Source of the DNA: Mariluticola halotolerans
GTDB lineage: Bacteria > Pseudomonadota > Alphaproteobacteria > Rhizobiales > Devosiaceae
Assembly: GCF_021611515.1 (NCBI RefSeq)
Contig: NZ_CP090960.1
Span: forward strand, 2,294,001 to 2,358,000
Direction of reading: 5' to 3'
DNA: 64,000 nt
Made by a program: the position numbers and the translations under genes. A model generated the notes under the pieces. It made no database searches. It was given only the letters and a program-made list of their open reading frames with translations, and was not told where the DNA came from. Of the stretch, positions 8,640 through 18,683 are shown piece after piece. Position 1 is the first letter of the stretch, and every line of letters begins with the position of its first letter.

Positions 8640-11424
8640 ACAGGCGCCGAAAAAGCCGAAATTTGAAACCCGGTCCGCCCGTGACATCGTTAGTGACGTG
8701 CTTGGGGCGCTGGGAGATGCGCCGGTGGATTCGCCAGCTGCGCGGGCGCTGTTTTTGGAGCATATCAAGGCGAATGTCGCCAAGGCACGCCAATCGGCGG
8801 AAGCTGAACTTCTAGGCTCGGGGCGCGGCACACGCTGTGCGCAGAATATCTGCAAGGCCGAGGATGAGATTATCCGGGCGACCTATATGTTTGCCGCCGA
8901 GCATGTCTATAAAAGCCGGGAAAAGACGCCGCATACCATTACCATCGCCGCTGTTGGCGGGTATGGCCGCGCCACGCTGGCGCCCGGATCGGACATTGAC
9001 CTATTGTTCATTCTGCCGGCCAAGCAGACCCCTCGCGGCGAAAAGATTACCGAATATGTGCTCTATATCCTTTGGGATTTACGGCAAAAGGTCGGTCATG
9101 CGGTGCGCACGCTCGATGACTGCCTGAAAATGGCCAAGACCGACATGACGGTGCGCACAGCGACGCTTGAAGCGCGTTATCTGGCCGGGGACAAAAGCCT
9201 GTTCACGACCATGGTCAGCCGGTTCGAGCAGGAAATCATGGTCAATACCGGGCCGGAATTCATTGCCGCGAAAATGGCGGAACGCGATGAGCGCCATGCT
9301 GCCATCGGCAATACGCGCTATGTGGTTGAGCCGAATGTGAAGGATGGCAAGGGCGGGTTGCGCGACCTCAATACGCTGTTCTGGATCGGCAAATATTTCT
9401 ACCGGGTGCGCTCATCCAAGGAACTGGTGGGCAAGGGCGTTTTCTCGCGGGAGGAATTGCGGCTTTTTGAAAAGGCCGAGGACTTTTTGTGGGCGGTGCG
9501 CTGTCACCTGCATTTCATGACCGGTCGGGCTGACGAGAAAATCACCTTTGAGGTGCAGCACGATCTGGCCGAGCGGCTAGGCTTTGCCAATCGCGGCAAT
9601 ATGCTGGCGGCCGAGCGGCTGATGAAACGCTATTTTCTGGTGGCAAAAGACGTGGGCGACCTCACCCGTATCATTTGCACCTCGCTGGAATTTGCGCATG
9701 CGAAAAGCCCCGCGCTGGTGGGGCGGGTGCTTGAGGGTTTGCGCGGGGGCGCGCGGCGCAAGATCCGCGGCGAGAGCGATTTTCTGATCGAACAGGGCCG
9801 GATCAATCTGGCGCGGCCTGATGTGTTTGAGGAAGACCCGGTCAATATCATCAAGGTCTTCTGGCTGGCTGGACGCGAGGACCTGCTGTTTCATCCAGAT
9901 GCACTCAAGGCCCTGACGCGGACCTTGCGGCTGGTCGACAAGGCCTTGCGCAGCAATGACAAGGCCAATGCCTATTTCCTTGAAATCCTGACTTCGCCGC
10001 AATCGGTGGAGCGGATTTTGCGGCGGATGAATGAAAGCGGGGTTTTGGGCAAGTTCGTGCCCGAATTCGGCAAGATCGTCGCCCTGATGCAGTTCAACAT
10101 GTATCATCATTATACCGTCGATGAGCATTTGATCCGCTCGGTCGGGGTGATGGCCAAGATTGCCAATGGCGGGCTGAAAAACGAGCTTCCCCTCACCCAT
10201 GAATTGCTGCCAACGCTGAATGATGTGCGCCTGCTTTATGTGGCGCTGTTCCTGCATGACATTGCCAAGGGCCGCAATGAGGACCATTCGATTGCAGGCG
10301 CCAGGATTGCGCGCAAGTTCTGCCCGCGTCTGGGGCTGACCCCGGCTGAGACGGAAACGGTGACCTGGCTGGTGGAATACCACTTGCTGATGAGCGAGGT
10401 GGCGCAAAGCCGCGATATTCAGGACCCGGAAACCGCGCAGAATTTTGGTGATATCGTGCAAAGCCCGGCCCGGCTGGCCCTGTTGATGATTTTGACCGCC
10501 TGCGATATCCGCGCGGTGGGGCCTGGCGTCTGGACCGGATGGAAGGGTTCGCTGTTGCGGGCGCTTTATTATGCGACCGAACCGCTCTTGTCGGGCGGGC
10601 ATTCGCAATTGACCCAGAAGGACCGGATTGAAGAGGCCAAGCGGGCGCTGGCGGAAAAGCTGACCGGCTGGACGGCCAAGGAAATCAAGACCTATCAGGA
10701 CCGGCAATATAGCGCCTATTGGCTGAGAGCCGATGCGGAATTGCAGCGGGCGCATGCGGAAATGATCCGTACCGCGGACAAGGTGGGCAAACCGTTTGAA
10801 GGCTCGGTGCATATCAAGAGCTTTGAGAGCATTACCGAATTGTCGTTTTATACCCCCGATCACCCGCGGCTTTTGTCGATGATTGCGGGCGCATGCACGC
10901 TTGGGGAAGCCTCGATTATCGGGGCGCAGGTGTTCTCCATGCGGGACGGGCAGGCGCTCGACACGTTCCGGCTGCGCCGGGCGTTTACCTCCGATGAAGA
11001 TGAGCGGATCCGGGCCTTGCGGATTATCGAGACGGTGCGCGACCTGTTGCAGGGCAAGCGTTATTTATCACGCGACCTGCCCGGCGATTCGCGGCTCAAC
11101 CGGCGGGTCAAACCGTTCTCGGTGCCAGCCGAAGTGCAAGTCTCGAATGCGCTCAGCCAGAAATTTACCGTGATCGAGGTCACCGGGCTGGACCGGACCG
11201 GGCTGTTGCATGATCTGACGCGGGAAATCGCTGATTTGAGCCTGACCATTGGATCGGCCCATATCGGTACCTATGGCGAAAAGGCGGTCGACGTTTTCTA
11301 TGTTACCGATCTGACCGGCTCCAAGATCGAGCTGAAAGCCCGTCAGAAGCGGATACATGACCGGCTGATGAAAGTGCTGGAACCCCCAAAAGCCGTGCCG
11401 GACGCGGCGAAGCGGGCCGGATAA
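8620..11424 (+). CDS. glnD: [Protein-PII] uridylyltransferase/uridylyl-removing enzyme
   Basis: GlnD senses glutamine and modifies or demodifies the PII proteins that control nitrogen assimilation. The domains appear in order: nucleotidyltransferase with AVGGYGRATLAPGSDIDLL (GSDID metal site) near residue 110, the GlnD helical domain, an HD hydrolase domain with LFLHDIAKG near residue 545, and two C-terminal ACT domains (LSFYTPDHPRLLSMIAG and VTGLDRTGLLHDLTREI). At 934 aa it is near the usual alphaproteobacterial length. Start codons GTG 8617 and ATG 8620 are adjacent; ATG is taken. The stop overlaps the murJ start (TAATG). Confidence 0.96.
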   Translation: MTIVTTKQAPKKPKFETRSARDIVSDVLGALGDAPVDSPAARALFLEHIKANVAKARQSAEAELLGSGRGTRCAQNICKAEDEIIRATYMFAAEHVYKSREKTPHTITIAAVGGYGRATLAPGSDIDLLFILPAKQTPRGEKITEYVLYILWDLRQKVGHAVRTLDDCLKMAKTDMTVRTATLEARYLAGDKSLFTTMVSRFEQEIMVNTGPEFIAAKMAERDERHAAIGNTRYVVEPNVKDGKGGLRDLNTLFWIGKYFYRVRSSKELVGKGVFSREELRLFEKAEDFLWAVRCHLHFMTGRADEKITFEVQHDLAERLGFANRGNMLAAERLMKRYFLVAKDVGDLTRIICTSLEFAHAKSPALVGRVLEGLRGGARRKIRGESDFLIEQGRINLARPDVFEEDPVNIIKVFWLAGREDLLFHPDALKALTRTLRLVDKALRSNDKANAYFLEILTSPQSVERILRRMNESGVLGKFVPEFGKIVALMQFNMYHHYTVDEHLIRSVGVMAKIANGGLKNELPLTHELLPTLNDVRLLYVALFLHDIAKGRNEDHSIAGARIARKFCPRLGLTPAETETVTWLVEYHLLMSEVAQSRDIQDPETAQNFGDIVQSPARLALLMILTACDIRAVGPGVWTGWKGSLLRALYYATEPLLSGGHSQLTQKDRIEEAKRALAEKLTGWTAKEIKTYQDRQYSAYWLRADAELQRAHAEMIRTADKVGKPFEGSVHIKSFESITELSFYTPDHPRLLSMIAGACTLGEASIIGAQVFSMRDGQALDTFRLRRAFTSDEDERIRALRIIETVRDLLQGKRYLSRDLPGDSRLNRRVKPFSVPAEVQVSNALSQKFTVIEVTGLDRTGLLHDLTREIADLSLTIGSAHIGTYGEKAVDVFYVTDLTGSKIELKARQKRIHDRLMKVLEPPKAVPDAAKRAG

Positions 11425-13007
11425 TGGCCGCCCAGGGCGGCGGCGCGGGCCTGTTGCGCAATTTCGTCAATGTCGGCGCGCTGACATTGCTCAGCCGGAT
11501 ATTGGGATTTGTCCGCGATGTGCTGATGGCCAGCCTGTTGGGTACGGGCATGGCAGCGGATGCGTTTTTTGCCGCCTTCCGCTTTCCAAACCTGTTCAGG
11601 CGGCTGTTTGCCGAGGGCGCATTCAACACCGCCTTTGTGCCCCTTTTTGCCAAATCCCTTGAGCAGGAAGGCAATGAGGCAGCTTACGCGCTGGCCTCGC
11701 GCATTGTCTCCTGGCTCTTGGTATTTCTGGTGGGTTTGACCATTCTGGCGGAAATTTTCATGCCGGTGGTGATGGCCCCGTTTGTGCCGGGGTTTCTCGA
11801 TGATCCGGAGAAATACGATCTGACGGTTTTGCTGACCCGGATTTGTTTCCCCTATCTCGCCTTCATGTCGCTGATGGCCGCCTATAGCGGCATTCTCAAT
11901 GCGCTCGGACGGTTCACCGCTTCGGCGGCGGCCCCAATCCTGCTTAACATCGCCTCGATCGTCTTTTTTGTGCCAATGCTGATTATCGGCATCGAAAGCC
12001 CGGAGACGACCGCCATCTGGGTGGCGATCGCGATTATTGCAGGGGGCATTGCCCAATTGGTGCTGGTGACCATTGCGGTCAGGCGCGCCAATTTTCTGCC
12101 GCGTTTTGCCTGGCCGCGGGTCGATAAACAGGTGCAACGGTTCTGGGTGCTGGCCATTCCCGCGGTTATGACCGGCGGGATTACCCAGATCAATATTTTC
12201 GTGGGCACGATCATCGCCTCGGCGGCGGACAGTGCCATTTCCTATCTTTATTACGCCGACCGGCTCTATCAATTGCCATTGGGGATTATCGGCATTGCCA
12301 TTGGCACGGTGCTGTTGCCCGAACTGTCGCGCCACCTGAAGGGCGGGCGCGATGTGGAAGCCAAGGCGGCGCAGGATCAATCGCTTTTGATCGCCATGCT
12401 GTTGACCCTGCCGGCAGCGGCCGCTTTCGTGCCGCTTGCCCATCCGATTGTTCAAATCCTTTTTGAACGCGGGGCCTTTACGCCCGAGGCGACCGCAGCG
12501 ACAGCGGCCGCATTGATCGGGTTTGCCGTCGGGCTGCCGGCCTTTGTGCTGGTGCGGGTGTTGCAACCGGGATTTTTCGCCCGGGAGGATACGCTGACGC
12601 CAACGATTTATGCCGGCATATCGGTTGTGATCAATATCGGCCTGTCGCTGATATTGTTTCCAACCCTTGAGCATGTGGGCATTGCCATTGCGACCTCGGT
12701 GGCGGCCTGGGCCAATACCGGCTTGCTGGCCATTACCCTGGCGCGGCGCGGGCATTTTTCACTTTCGGCCAGCCACTGGCAGAAACAGGGGCTGATCGTT
12801 CTGATCAGTCTTTTGCTGGCATTGGCGCTTTGGGGCGTTTTGCTTCTTGCCGGACCGGTTTTTGCGGGCACCTATGGTTTCTGGCTGCAGACGTTGGTGC
12901 TTGGGGTCACGATATTGGCCGGGATGGCAGGCTATTTTGCGCTTGTTCATCTGACCGGTGTGCAAAAGCTCGGCACGCTTTTGGGGGCGTTCCGCCGCCG
13001 CAAATAA
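11424..13007 (+). CDS. murJ: Lipid II flippase MurJ
   Basis: A 527-aa MOP-superfamily integral membrane protein (formerly MviN) that moves lipid II across the inner membrane for peptidoglycan synthesis. The N-terminal signature LTLLSRILGFVRDVLMASLLG and ADAFFAAFRFPNLFRRLFAEGAF, with its conserved charged residues, is diagnostic. About 13-14 hydrophobic segments follow. It is translationally linked to glnD by a 1-bp overlap, and this glnD-murJ pairing is known in Rhizobiales. A weak GC hairpin (13030-13053) without a U-tract follows the gene. Confidence 0.95.
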   Translation: MAAQGGGAGLLRNFVNVGALTLLSRILGFVRDVLMASLLGTGMAADAFFAAFRFPNLFRRLFAEGAFNTAFVPLFAKSLEQEGNEAAYALASRIVSWLLVFLVGLTILAEIFMPVVMAPFVPGFLDDPEKYDLTVLLTRICFPYLAFMSLMAAYSGILNALGRFTASAAAPILLNIASIVFFVPMLIIGIESPETTAIWVAIAIIAGGIAQLVLVTIAVRRANFLPRFAWPRVDKQVQRFWVLAIPAVMTGGITQINIFVGTIIASAADSAISYLYYADRLYQLPLGIIGIAIGTVLLPELSRHLKGGRDVEAKAAQDQSLLIAMLLTLPAAAAFVPLAHPIVQILFERGAFTPEATAATAAALIGFAVGLPAFVLVRVLQPGFFAREDTLTPTIYAGISVVINIGLSLILFPTLEHVGIAIATSVAAWANTGLLAITLARRGHFSLSASHWQKQGLIVLISLLLALALWGVLLLAGPVFAGTYGFWLQTLVLGVTILAGMAGYFALVHLTGVQKLGTLLGAFRRRK

Positions 13008-13111
13008 CAAGGCCTCACCCAACAGAAATCCCGCCAAGGCTTGCAGGGGCGGGTCAGTTTGCGCGATAAGCCTTCGTCCCGGCTTTCCCGCCCGATATCA
13101 GGAACAGGTTC

Positions 13112-14143
13112 ATGTCTTTTACTCCGCGCGTTTTTTCCGGCATCCAGCCCTCCGGCGATCTGCACCTTGGCAATTATCTGGGCGCCATGCGCCGGTTTGT
13201 GCCGCTGCAGGACAGCCATGACTGCCTTTATTGTGTGGTCGACATGCACGCGATCACCGTGTGGCAAACCCCTGAGGACCTGCGGCGGACAACGCTGGAA
13301 CTGACAGCATCCTATCTGGCGGCCGGAATCGACCCGAAAAAATCGATCCTTTTCAACCAGTCGCAGGTGCATCAGCATGCGGAACTGGCCTGGGTGTTTA
13401 ATTGCGTTGCCCGCATTGGCTGGATGACGCGCATGACCCAGTTCAAGGACAAGGCTGGCAAGAATTCGGAAAATGTATCGCTGGGGCTTCTGGCCTATCC
13501 CTCGCTGATGGCAGCGGACATTCTGCTCTATAAGGCAACGCATGTGCCGGTGGGCGATGACCAGAAACAGCATCTGGAACTGACCCGCGACATTGCGCAA
13601 AAATTCAACAATGATTTTGCCGACAGCATTGCCAGCAATGGTTTTGACAAGGAATATTTCCCCGTCACCGAGCCGCTGATTGCCGGACCCGCAACCCGGG
13701 TCATGTCCTTGCGCGATGGCAGCAAGAAAATGTCGAAATCGGACCCCTCCGACCAGTCACGCATCGTTTTGACCGATGATGCCGACACCATCGCCAAGAA
13801 GATCAAGAAGGCCAAATCGGACGCGGAACCGCTCCCCACAGAATTGGACGGGCTCAAGGGCCGGCCGGAAGCGGATAATCTCGTTGGGATTTATGCAGCC
13901 CTTTCGGGCAAGAGCAAACAGGATGTGCTGGACGCATTCGGCGGGCAGGGTTTTGGTGCTTTCAAGCCGGCCCTTGCGGAACTGGCTGTGACCGAACTGG
14001 CGCCGATGGCGGATGAAATCCGGCGTTATCTGGCTGATCCGACCGAGATTGAAGCGGTGCTGCGCGACGGGGCGGAACGGGCCTCGGTTATTGCGGCAGA
14101 AACCATGGGGCAGGTGCGCGATATTATCGGGTTTGTGCGCTAA
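13112..14143 (+). CDS. trpS: Tryptophanyl-tRNA synthetase
   Basis: A class I aminoacyl-tRNA synthetase of 343 aa that charges tRNA-Trp. The HIGH-type motif is HLGN in [11 protein letters not shown] near residue 16, and the KMSKS motif is in [12 protein letters not shown] near residue 208. Tryptophan-pocket segments such as [23 protein letters not shown] are present near residue 130. The start ATG follows a weak AGGAACAGG. It lies 104 bp after murJ and could be transcribed from there or from its own promoter. Confidence 0.96.
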   Translation: MSFTPRVFSGIQPSGDLHLGNYLGAMRRFVPLQDSHDCLYCVVDMHAITVWQTPEDLRRTTLELTASYLAAGIDPKKSILFNQSQVHQHAELAWVFNCVARIGWMTRMTQFKDKAGKNSENVSLGLLAYPSLMAADILLYKATHVPVGDDQKQHLELTRDIAQKFNNDFADSIASNGFDKEYFPVTEPLIAGPATRVMSLRDGSKKMSKSDPSDQSRIVLTDDADTIAKKIKKAKSDAEPLPTELDGLKGRPEADNLVGIYAALSGKSKQDVLDAFGGQGFGAFKPALAELAVTELAPMADEIRRYLADPTEIEAVLRDGAERASVIAAETMGQVRDIIGFVR

Positions 14144-14275
14144 CGGCTTTCGGCGTTGATTTAAAAGCATGAAACGGGTTTGGCCCGCCCGTCCGGCTGA
14201 GGCAAAATTGGGGTTGGGACAATCCCACTTGCCGCTCCTGCGGGACGATGGCACGATGAACAACAGATTTTGGCA

Positions 14276-14773
14276 ATGACGGGTGGCAGCTTGGTTAGTG
14301 AACAGGACGAATATAAGCGCAAATTTCTCGTCATCATCGATGACACCGAGGAATGCGACCGGGCGGTGACCTTTGCCGCCTATCGCGTGCGCCGTACGGG
14401 CGGCACCGTGGTGCTGATGGGGGTAATTGAACCCGATGATTTCCAGCACTGGCTGGGGGTCGAGAAAATCATGCGGGCCGAGGCGCTTGAAGAGGTCGAA
14501 CGGCTCCTGGACCTGCGCACGGCGCGGATCGCCACGATTGGCAAGATCAAGGTTGAAACCGTGGTGCGCGAGGGGCGCAAGGCCGAAGAGATCGAAAAAC
14601 TGATCGATGAGGACAAGGATATCGCCATTCTGGTTCTCGCCGCGGGCACCTCGTCGGAAGGACCGGGGCCGCTGGTTTCCGCCTTTGCCTCACGCGGGGC
14701 CACCGCCCTGCCGATCCCTGTCACCATTATCCCGGGCGGGCTGAGCGACGACCAGATCGCCGCCGTGTGCTAG
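14276..14773 (+). CDS. Universal stress protein (UspA family)
   Basis: A small cytoplasmic alpha/beta protein (165 aa) of the Usp fold, beginning KFLVIIDDTEECDRAVTFAAYRVRRTGG. It has a central LLVLAAGTSSEGPGPLV-like segment, where the usual ATP-binding G-2x-G-9x-G(S/T) motif lies. Its exact role is unknown; the family is linked to stress tolerance. The start is uncertain: ATG 14276 is used, with TTG 14270 and TTG 14288 as alternatives, and none has a clear ribosome-binding site. A short GC hairpin (about 14803-14820) followed by a T-rich run to 14829 may terminate it. Confidence 0.8.
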   Translation: MTGGSLVSEQDEYKRKFLVIIDDTEECDRAVTFAAYRVRRTGGTVVLMGVIEPDDFQHWLGVEKIMRAEALEEVERLLDLRTARIATIGKIKVETVVREGRKAEEIEKLIDEDKDIAILVLAAGTSSEGPGPLVSAFASRGATALPIPVTIIPGGLSDDQIAAVC

Positions 14774-14927
14774 CCAATCGGGCGGACCGCCCCCAAAGAC
14801 CGCCTGCCGGGCTGGCGGAATCAATTTTTAACGCGCCCCCTTCACATTGCCGGGTGAAAGGTCTATTTTCGGTGTGTCTGGAATTATTCTAAAGAAGAAT
14901 TTCCGGACCGAAGAAGGACAATGCCAA

Positions 14928-15491
14928 ATGTTTATCCAGACCGAAGCGACACCTAATCCGTCGACGCTGAAATTCCTGCCGGGCCGCGAAGTGCTGACCG
15001 GCGACCCGCGCGATTTCCGCAATGCCGAAACTGCCAGCGCCTCGCCGCTGGCCAGTGCGCTGTTTGCCGTCAATGGTGTAACGGGCGTGTTTCTGGGCAG
15101 CGATTTTATCTCGGTGACCAAGGATGATGCCGACTGGGCCCATATCAAACCCGCTGTTCTGGGCGCGATCATGGAGCATTTTCTCTCCGGCGCGCCGATT
15201 CTGGGCGATGCGGCGGTCGCCCATGAAGACGAAGGCGGTGCCGAGTTTTTTGATGAAGGCGATGGCGAAACGGTTGAAGTGATCAAGGAATTACTGGCCA
15301 CCCGCGTGCGCCCGGCTGTGGCCATGGATGGCGGCGACATTATCTTCAAGGGTTTCCGCGAAGGCACGGTTTACCTGCACATGCAGGGCGCGTGTTCGGG
15401 TTGCCCCTCCTCCACGGCCACGCTGAAAAGCGGCATTGAAAACCTGTTGCGGCATTTTGTGCCCGGCGTCGAGGACGTACAGCAGGTCTAG
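14928..15491 (+). CDS. NifU-type Fe-S cluster scaffold protein
   Basis: A 187-aa Fe-S assembly protein with an N-terminal Nfu domain (MFIQTEATPNPSTLKFLPG, near invariant in the family) and a C-terminal NifU domain with the cluster-binding CSGC motif in MQGACSGCPSSTATLK. It would carry and deliver [4Fe-4S] clusters to client enzymes; MiaB, encoded 2 kb downstream, is such a client. ATG 14928 is chosen because the family begins there and AGAAGG precedes it (14911-14917). An intrinsic terminator follows. Confidence 0.94.
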   Translation: MFIQTEATPNPSTLKFLPGREVLTGDPRDFRNAETASASPLASALFAVNGVTGVFLGSDFISVTKDDADWAHIKPAVLGAIMEHFLSGAPILGDAAVAHEDEGGAEFFDEGDGETVEVIKELLATRVRPAVAMDGGDIIFKGFREGTVYLHMQGACSGCPSSTATLKSGIENLLRHFVPGVEDVQQV

Positions 15492-15499
15492 GCATTAAC

Positions 15500-15532
15500 G
15501 GGGCGCGGGACCCAAGGCCCACGCCCCCTTTT
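15500..15532 (+). terminator. Intrinsic terminator after the NifU-type gene
   Basis: The stem GGGGCGCGGG (15500-15509) pairs with CCCACGCCCC (15518-15527) with one C-A mismatch and an 8-nt loop, followed by CTTTT. It lies 9 bp past the NifU-type stop. Confidence 0.75.
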
Positions 15533-15605
15533 AAAGCCATTTGCGCGCCCCTTGCCGGGATAATCGCGCTTGCCCCCGGCCGGTGTGGGCTTTATCTGAT
15601 CAGAC

Positions 15606-16247
15606 ATGACAATCGCGATACCCCATCCGGCCCTGCTGGCCATCGACACTGCCGGGCCGCGCCTGCAATTGGCGCTGGCACTTGAGGGCCGGGTTGATAC
15701 GCTGGTTGAAGAGGTGGCCAAGGGGCATGCGGAAATCATTTTCGACCGTATTGACGCCCTGCTGGCGCGCCATCAACTTGGGCCTGACAGCCTTTCCCAT
15801 ATTGCGGTGACGAGCGGGCCGGGGTCTTTTACCGGTTTGCGGATCGGGCTTTCGGCCGCGCGGGGACTTGGGCTGGGGCTGGGTATTCCGGTGATCGGCA
15901 TACCGACACTTGTGGCCATGTCCTTGAGCGGCGCGCCGGACCTGCCTTTAGGCATTCTTGTTGATGCGCGCCGCAACGAGGCCTATGTGCAGAATTTTGA
16001 CGCGCCCGGTGCGCCCGCGGAGGCCGCGCAAATCCTGCCAATGGCGGCGGCGCGGGCGCATATGTGGGCGGATGCCTTGCTGCTGGAACCCAAATTTGCC
16101 GATATCGGGCTGATGGCAGGTTTTGCAGCCCTTGCCGATCCGGCGCTTTATCCTCCCGATCCCACCTATATCCGGGCGGCAGATGCAAAGCCGCAGGACA
16201 CGAGAAAAATTGTGCCGCGCGCACCCTTGGAAACCCCGGCACCATGA
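15606..16247 (+). CDS. tsaB: tRNA threonylcarbamoyladenosine biosynthesis protein TsaB
   Basis: TsaB is the inactive ASKHA-fold partner that activates TsaD in making t6A at position 37 of ANN-decoding tRNAs. The 213-aa protein starts with LAIDTAGPRLQLALAL. It has the family hallmark TSGPGSFTGLRIGLSAARGL near residues 77-96 and then IPTLVAMSLS. Its end overlaps rimI (ATGA), a linkage conserved in many bacteria. Confidence 0.93.
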   Translation: MTIAIPHPALLAIDTAGPRLQLALALEGRVDTLVEEVAKGHAEIIFDRIDALLARHQLGPDSLSHIAVTSGPGSFTGLRIGLSAARGLGLGLGIPVIGIPTLVAMSLSGAPDLPLGILVDARRNEAYVQNFDAPGAPAEAAQILPMAAARAHMWADALLLEPKFADIGLMAGFAALADPALYPPDPTYIRAADAKPQDTRKIVPRAPLETPAP

Positions 16248-16723
16248 AAATCTGGATGGCCCCCGGCGGATTGCATGTCGCCCCGGCGCGCCCGGAGGAT
16301 GCTGATGCACTGGCGCGGCTGCATGCGGGCGCATTTTATCGCGGCTGGCCCGCCAGCGAATTTGCCGCCTATGTGCGCGACGCCGAGCGCACGCCTGGCT
16401 ATGCTGCTCTTGATACAAAACGCCGGGTGGCCGGTTTTGCCATGTTGCGGCTTTTGGAAGACGAAGCGGAATTACTGACAATTGTTGTTGATCCGAAATG
16501 GCGCGGCAAAGGGGTTGGCGCGGCGCTGTTGCGGGCGACGATGGATGACCTGCTGATGACCCCGGTCACGCGCATGTTTTTGGAGGTTGAAACTGACAAT
16601 CAACCGGCAATTGCGCTATACAAGGCATTCGGTTTTGCCGAGATTGGCCAGCGTAAAGGCTATTATGCCAAACCCGATGGGACGGCGGCGACGGCGCTGG
16701 TGATGCGCTGCCAGCTCGAGTAG
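16244..16723 (+). CDS. rimI: Ribosomal protein S18 alanine N-acetyltransferase (RimI-like GNAT)
   Basis: A 159-aa GNAT acetyltransferase. The acetyl-CoA loop is VVDPKWRGKGVGAALLRATMDDL (Q/RxxGxG/A) near residues 84-106, followed by LEVETDNQPAIALYKAFGF, typical of RimI. RimI acetylates the N-terminus of ribosomal protein S18. ATG 16244 sits in the ATGA overlap with the tsaB stop, so the longer in-frame extension upstream is rejected. The tsaB-rimI-fur order is familiar in Rhizobiales. A relaxed-specificity GNAT cannot be excluded. Confidence 0.87.
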   Translation: MKIWMAPGGLHVAPARPEDADALARLHAGAFYRGWPASEFAAYVRDAERTPGYAALDTKRRVAGFAMLRLLEDEAELLTIVVDPKWRGKGVGAALLRATMDDLLMTPVTRMFLEVETDNQPAIALYKAFGFAEIGQRKGYYAKPDGTAATALVMRCQLE

Positions 16724-16756
16724 GCGCATAAAAGCCTGAAGACAAGGAAATTGCCC

Positions 16757-17197
16757 GTGGTGGACCAGGTACAGCAGAACGACACGCTGGAAGAACAATG
16801 TGTTGGCCGTGGCATGCGCATGACCGAGCAGCGCCGGATCATCGCCCAGGTGATCGAGCGGGCCGATGATCACCCCGATGTGGAAGAACTTTACCGCCGC
16901 GCCTCCGAGCTGGATCCGAAAATCTCGCTGTCGACGGTCTATCGCACCGTCAACCTGTTCGAGGAAGCCGGGCTTGTGACCAAGCATGATTTCAAGGACG
17001 GACGGGCCCGGTTCGAATTGATCCCCGATGAGCACCATGACCATTTGATCGATATCCGCACCGGCAAGGTGATCGAATTCCGCAATGAGGAAATCGAGGC
17101 GATCCAGGAAGTGATTGCCAAACGGCTCGGCTATAAACTGGTCGATCACCGGCTTGAGCTTTATGCGGTACCGCTCAAATCCGACAAGCCGGATTAG
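16757..17197 (+). CDS. fur: Fur-family metal regulator (Fur/Mur)
   Basis: A Fur-family repressor (146 aa) with the winged-helix DNA-binding segment [18 protein letters not shown] near residue 57 and the metal-site segment [16 protein letters not shown] near residue 95. It has no CxxC pair, unlike E. coli Fur, and ends in [12 protein letters not shown]-type sequence. This matches the alphaproteobacterial Fur/Mur branch, which in rhizobia mainly controls manganese uptake, with iron control left to Irr/RirA. GTG 16757 is chosen because AAGGA (16744-16748) lies 8 nt upstream; TTG 16751 would be too close to it. The symbol is provisional (mur is the alternative). Confidence 0.88.
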   Translation: MVDQVQQNDTLEEQCVGRGMRMTEQRRIIAQVIERADDHPDVEELYRRASELDPKISLSTVYRTVNLFEEAGLVTKHDFKDGRARFELIPDEHHDHLIDIRTGKVIEFRNEEIEAIQEVIAKRLGYKLVDHRLELYAVPLKSDKPD

Positions 17198-17261
17198 GCG
17201 TCTCAGGCCTTACGCGCCGAGATGCTTTCAAAAGCCCAGCTTTCAGTGTAAATCCCCGCTT

Positions 17262-18683
17262 ATGACATCGAATACAAAAAAGCTCTTCATCAAGACCTAT
17301 GGTTGCCAGATGAATGTTTATGACAGCGACCGGATGACGGACGCGCTGGCAGAACATGGCTATGAGACAACGGCGGAGATGGGCGAGGCCGATCTGGTGC
17401 TGCTCAATACCTGCCATATCCGCGAAAAGGCGGCGGAAAAGGTCTATTCCGAACTTGGGCGGCTGAAAATCATGCGCGATGCGCGACGGGAAGCCGGCAG
17501 CGACGTGATGATCGGGGTTGCCGGCTGCGTGGCGCAGGCCGAGGGCGACGAGATCATGGCGCGGGCGCCCGTGGTTGATCTGGTGTTCGGACCGCAATCC
17601 TATCACAAACTGCCCGATCTGGTGGCGCGGGCCGCCAATGGACGGATTGTTGATACCGATTTCCCTGAAGAGGACAAGTTTGAGCACCTGCCACAGGCGC
17701 GGCGCGAGAAAACCATCGCCCGGGGCATGACCGCCTTCCTGACCGTGCAGGAAGGGTGCGATAAATTCTGCTCATTCTGCGTTGTGCCCTATACGCGCGG
17801 CAGCGAAGTGTCGCGGCCGGTGGCACAGATCATGGCCGAGGCGCAAAATCTGGCTGAGGCGGGGGTGCGTGAAATTACCCTTCTGGGTCAGAATGTTAAC
17901 GCCTATCACGGCCTTGACGCCAATGGCGAACCGATCGGTCTGGGGGCGCTTTTATACCGTCTGGCCGAGATCGAGGGGCTGGAGCGATTGCGTTATACCA
18001 CCTCGCATCCGCGCGACATGGATGATGCGCTGATCGATGCCCATCGCGACCTGCCCGAGGTGATGCCTTATCTGCATCTGCCGGTGCAATCGGGTTCGGA
18101 CCGGATTTTGAAGGCGATGAACCGCAAGCATACGCGGGCTGAATATCTGGCGCTGATTGCGCGGATCCGTGCGGTCCGGCCCGACATTGCCATCTCGGGT
18201 GATTTCATTGTCGGGTTCCCCGGGGAGACCGATCAGGATTTCGAGGACACGATGCAGATCGTGCGCGAGACCGGTTATGCGGCAGCCTTTTCGTTCAAAT
18301 ATTCCTCGCGGCCGGGCACACCGGGGGCGCTGATGGACGATCAGGTGCCGGAAGAGGTGAAAATGGAGCGGCTTTACCGTCTGCAGGCGCTGATTACCGA
18401 ACAGCAGGCCGCGTTCAACCAATCGTGCATTGGTAAAACCCTGCCGGTCCTCCTCGACAAGCCGGGGCGTAATGAGGGGCAGATTGGCGGGCGTTCGCCC
18501 TATTTGCAGGCCGTGCATGTGGATGCGCCGGTCAGCCTGATCGGGCAAATGCGGATGGTGGAAATTACCGGACTATCCAAAAATTCACTTCAGGGTAGAA
18601 TTGTCACAGAATCGCCCGAAGAATCGGCTAATCTTGACGTATCGAGTGAACATAACGCCCATGAGCGGAGTGAAAACGTTTGA
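17262..18683 (+). CDS. miaB: tRNA-2-methylthio-N6-dimethylallyladenosine synthase MiaB
   Basis: A radical-SAM methylthiotransferase (473 aa) that adds the 2-methylthio group to i6A37 of tRNAs. An N-terminal UPF0004 domain holds cluster cysteines in [14 protein letters not shown] and AGCVAQ. The radical-SAM triad is CDKFCSFC near residues 167-174, and a TRAM domain is at the C-terminus. ATG 17262 is preferred over an upstream in-frame ATG lying inside fur because family homology starts at [12 protein letters not shown]. The stop overlaps the phoH TTG start by 4 bp. It heads a miaB-phoH-ybeY-corC-lnt group that matches E. coli gene order. Confidence 0.96.
   Translation: MTSNTKKLFIKTYGCQMNVYDSDRMTDALAEHGYETTAEMGEADLVLLNTCHIREKAAEKVYSELGRLKIMRDARREAGSDVMIGVAGCVAQAEGDEIMARAPVVDLVFGPQSYHKLPDLVARAANGRIVDTDFPEEDKFEHLPQARREKTIARGMTAFLTVQEGCDKFCSFCVVPYTRGSEVSRPVAQIMAEAQNLAEAGVREITLLGQNVNAYHGLDANGEPIGLGALLYRLAEIEGLERLRYTTSHPRDMDDALIDAHRDLPEVMPYLHLPVQSGSDRILKAMNRKHTRAEYLALIARIRAVRPDIAISGDFIVGFPGETDQDFEDTMQIVRETGYAAAFSFKYSSRPGTPGALMDDQVPEEVKMERLYRLQALITEQQAAFNQSCIGKTLPVLLDKPGRNEGQIGGRSPYLQAVHVDAPVSLIGQMRMVEITGLSKNSLQGRIVTESPEESANLDVSSEHNAHERSENV

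Noticed and set aside
9577-10863. Long open frame (428 codons) on the minus strand opposite glnD
   Set aside because: It is fully inside glnD, whose domains are unmistakable. Long antisense frames are expected in GC-rich genes with strong third-position bias, and the product has no recognisable motif.
11343-12755. Long open frame (470 codons) on the minus strand opposite murJ
   Set aside because: The composition is Gly/Arg/His/Gln-rich with no domain, as typical for antisense shadows; murJ on the other strand is certain.
13030-13053. CCCGCC/GGCGGG hairpin after murJ as a terminator
   Set aside because: The stem is only 6 bp and no U-tract follows; murJ-trpS read-through cannot be excluded.
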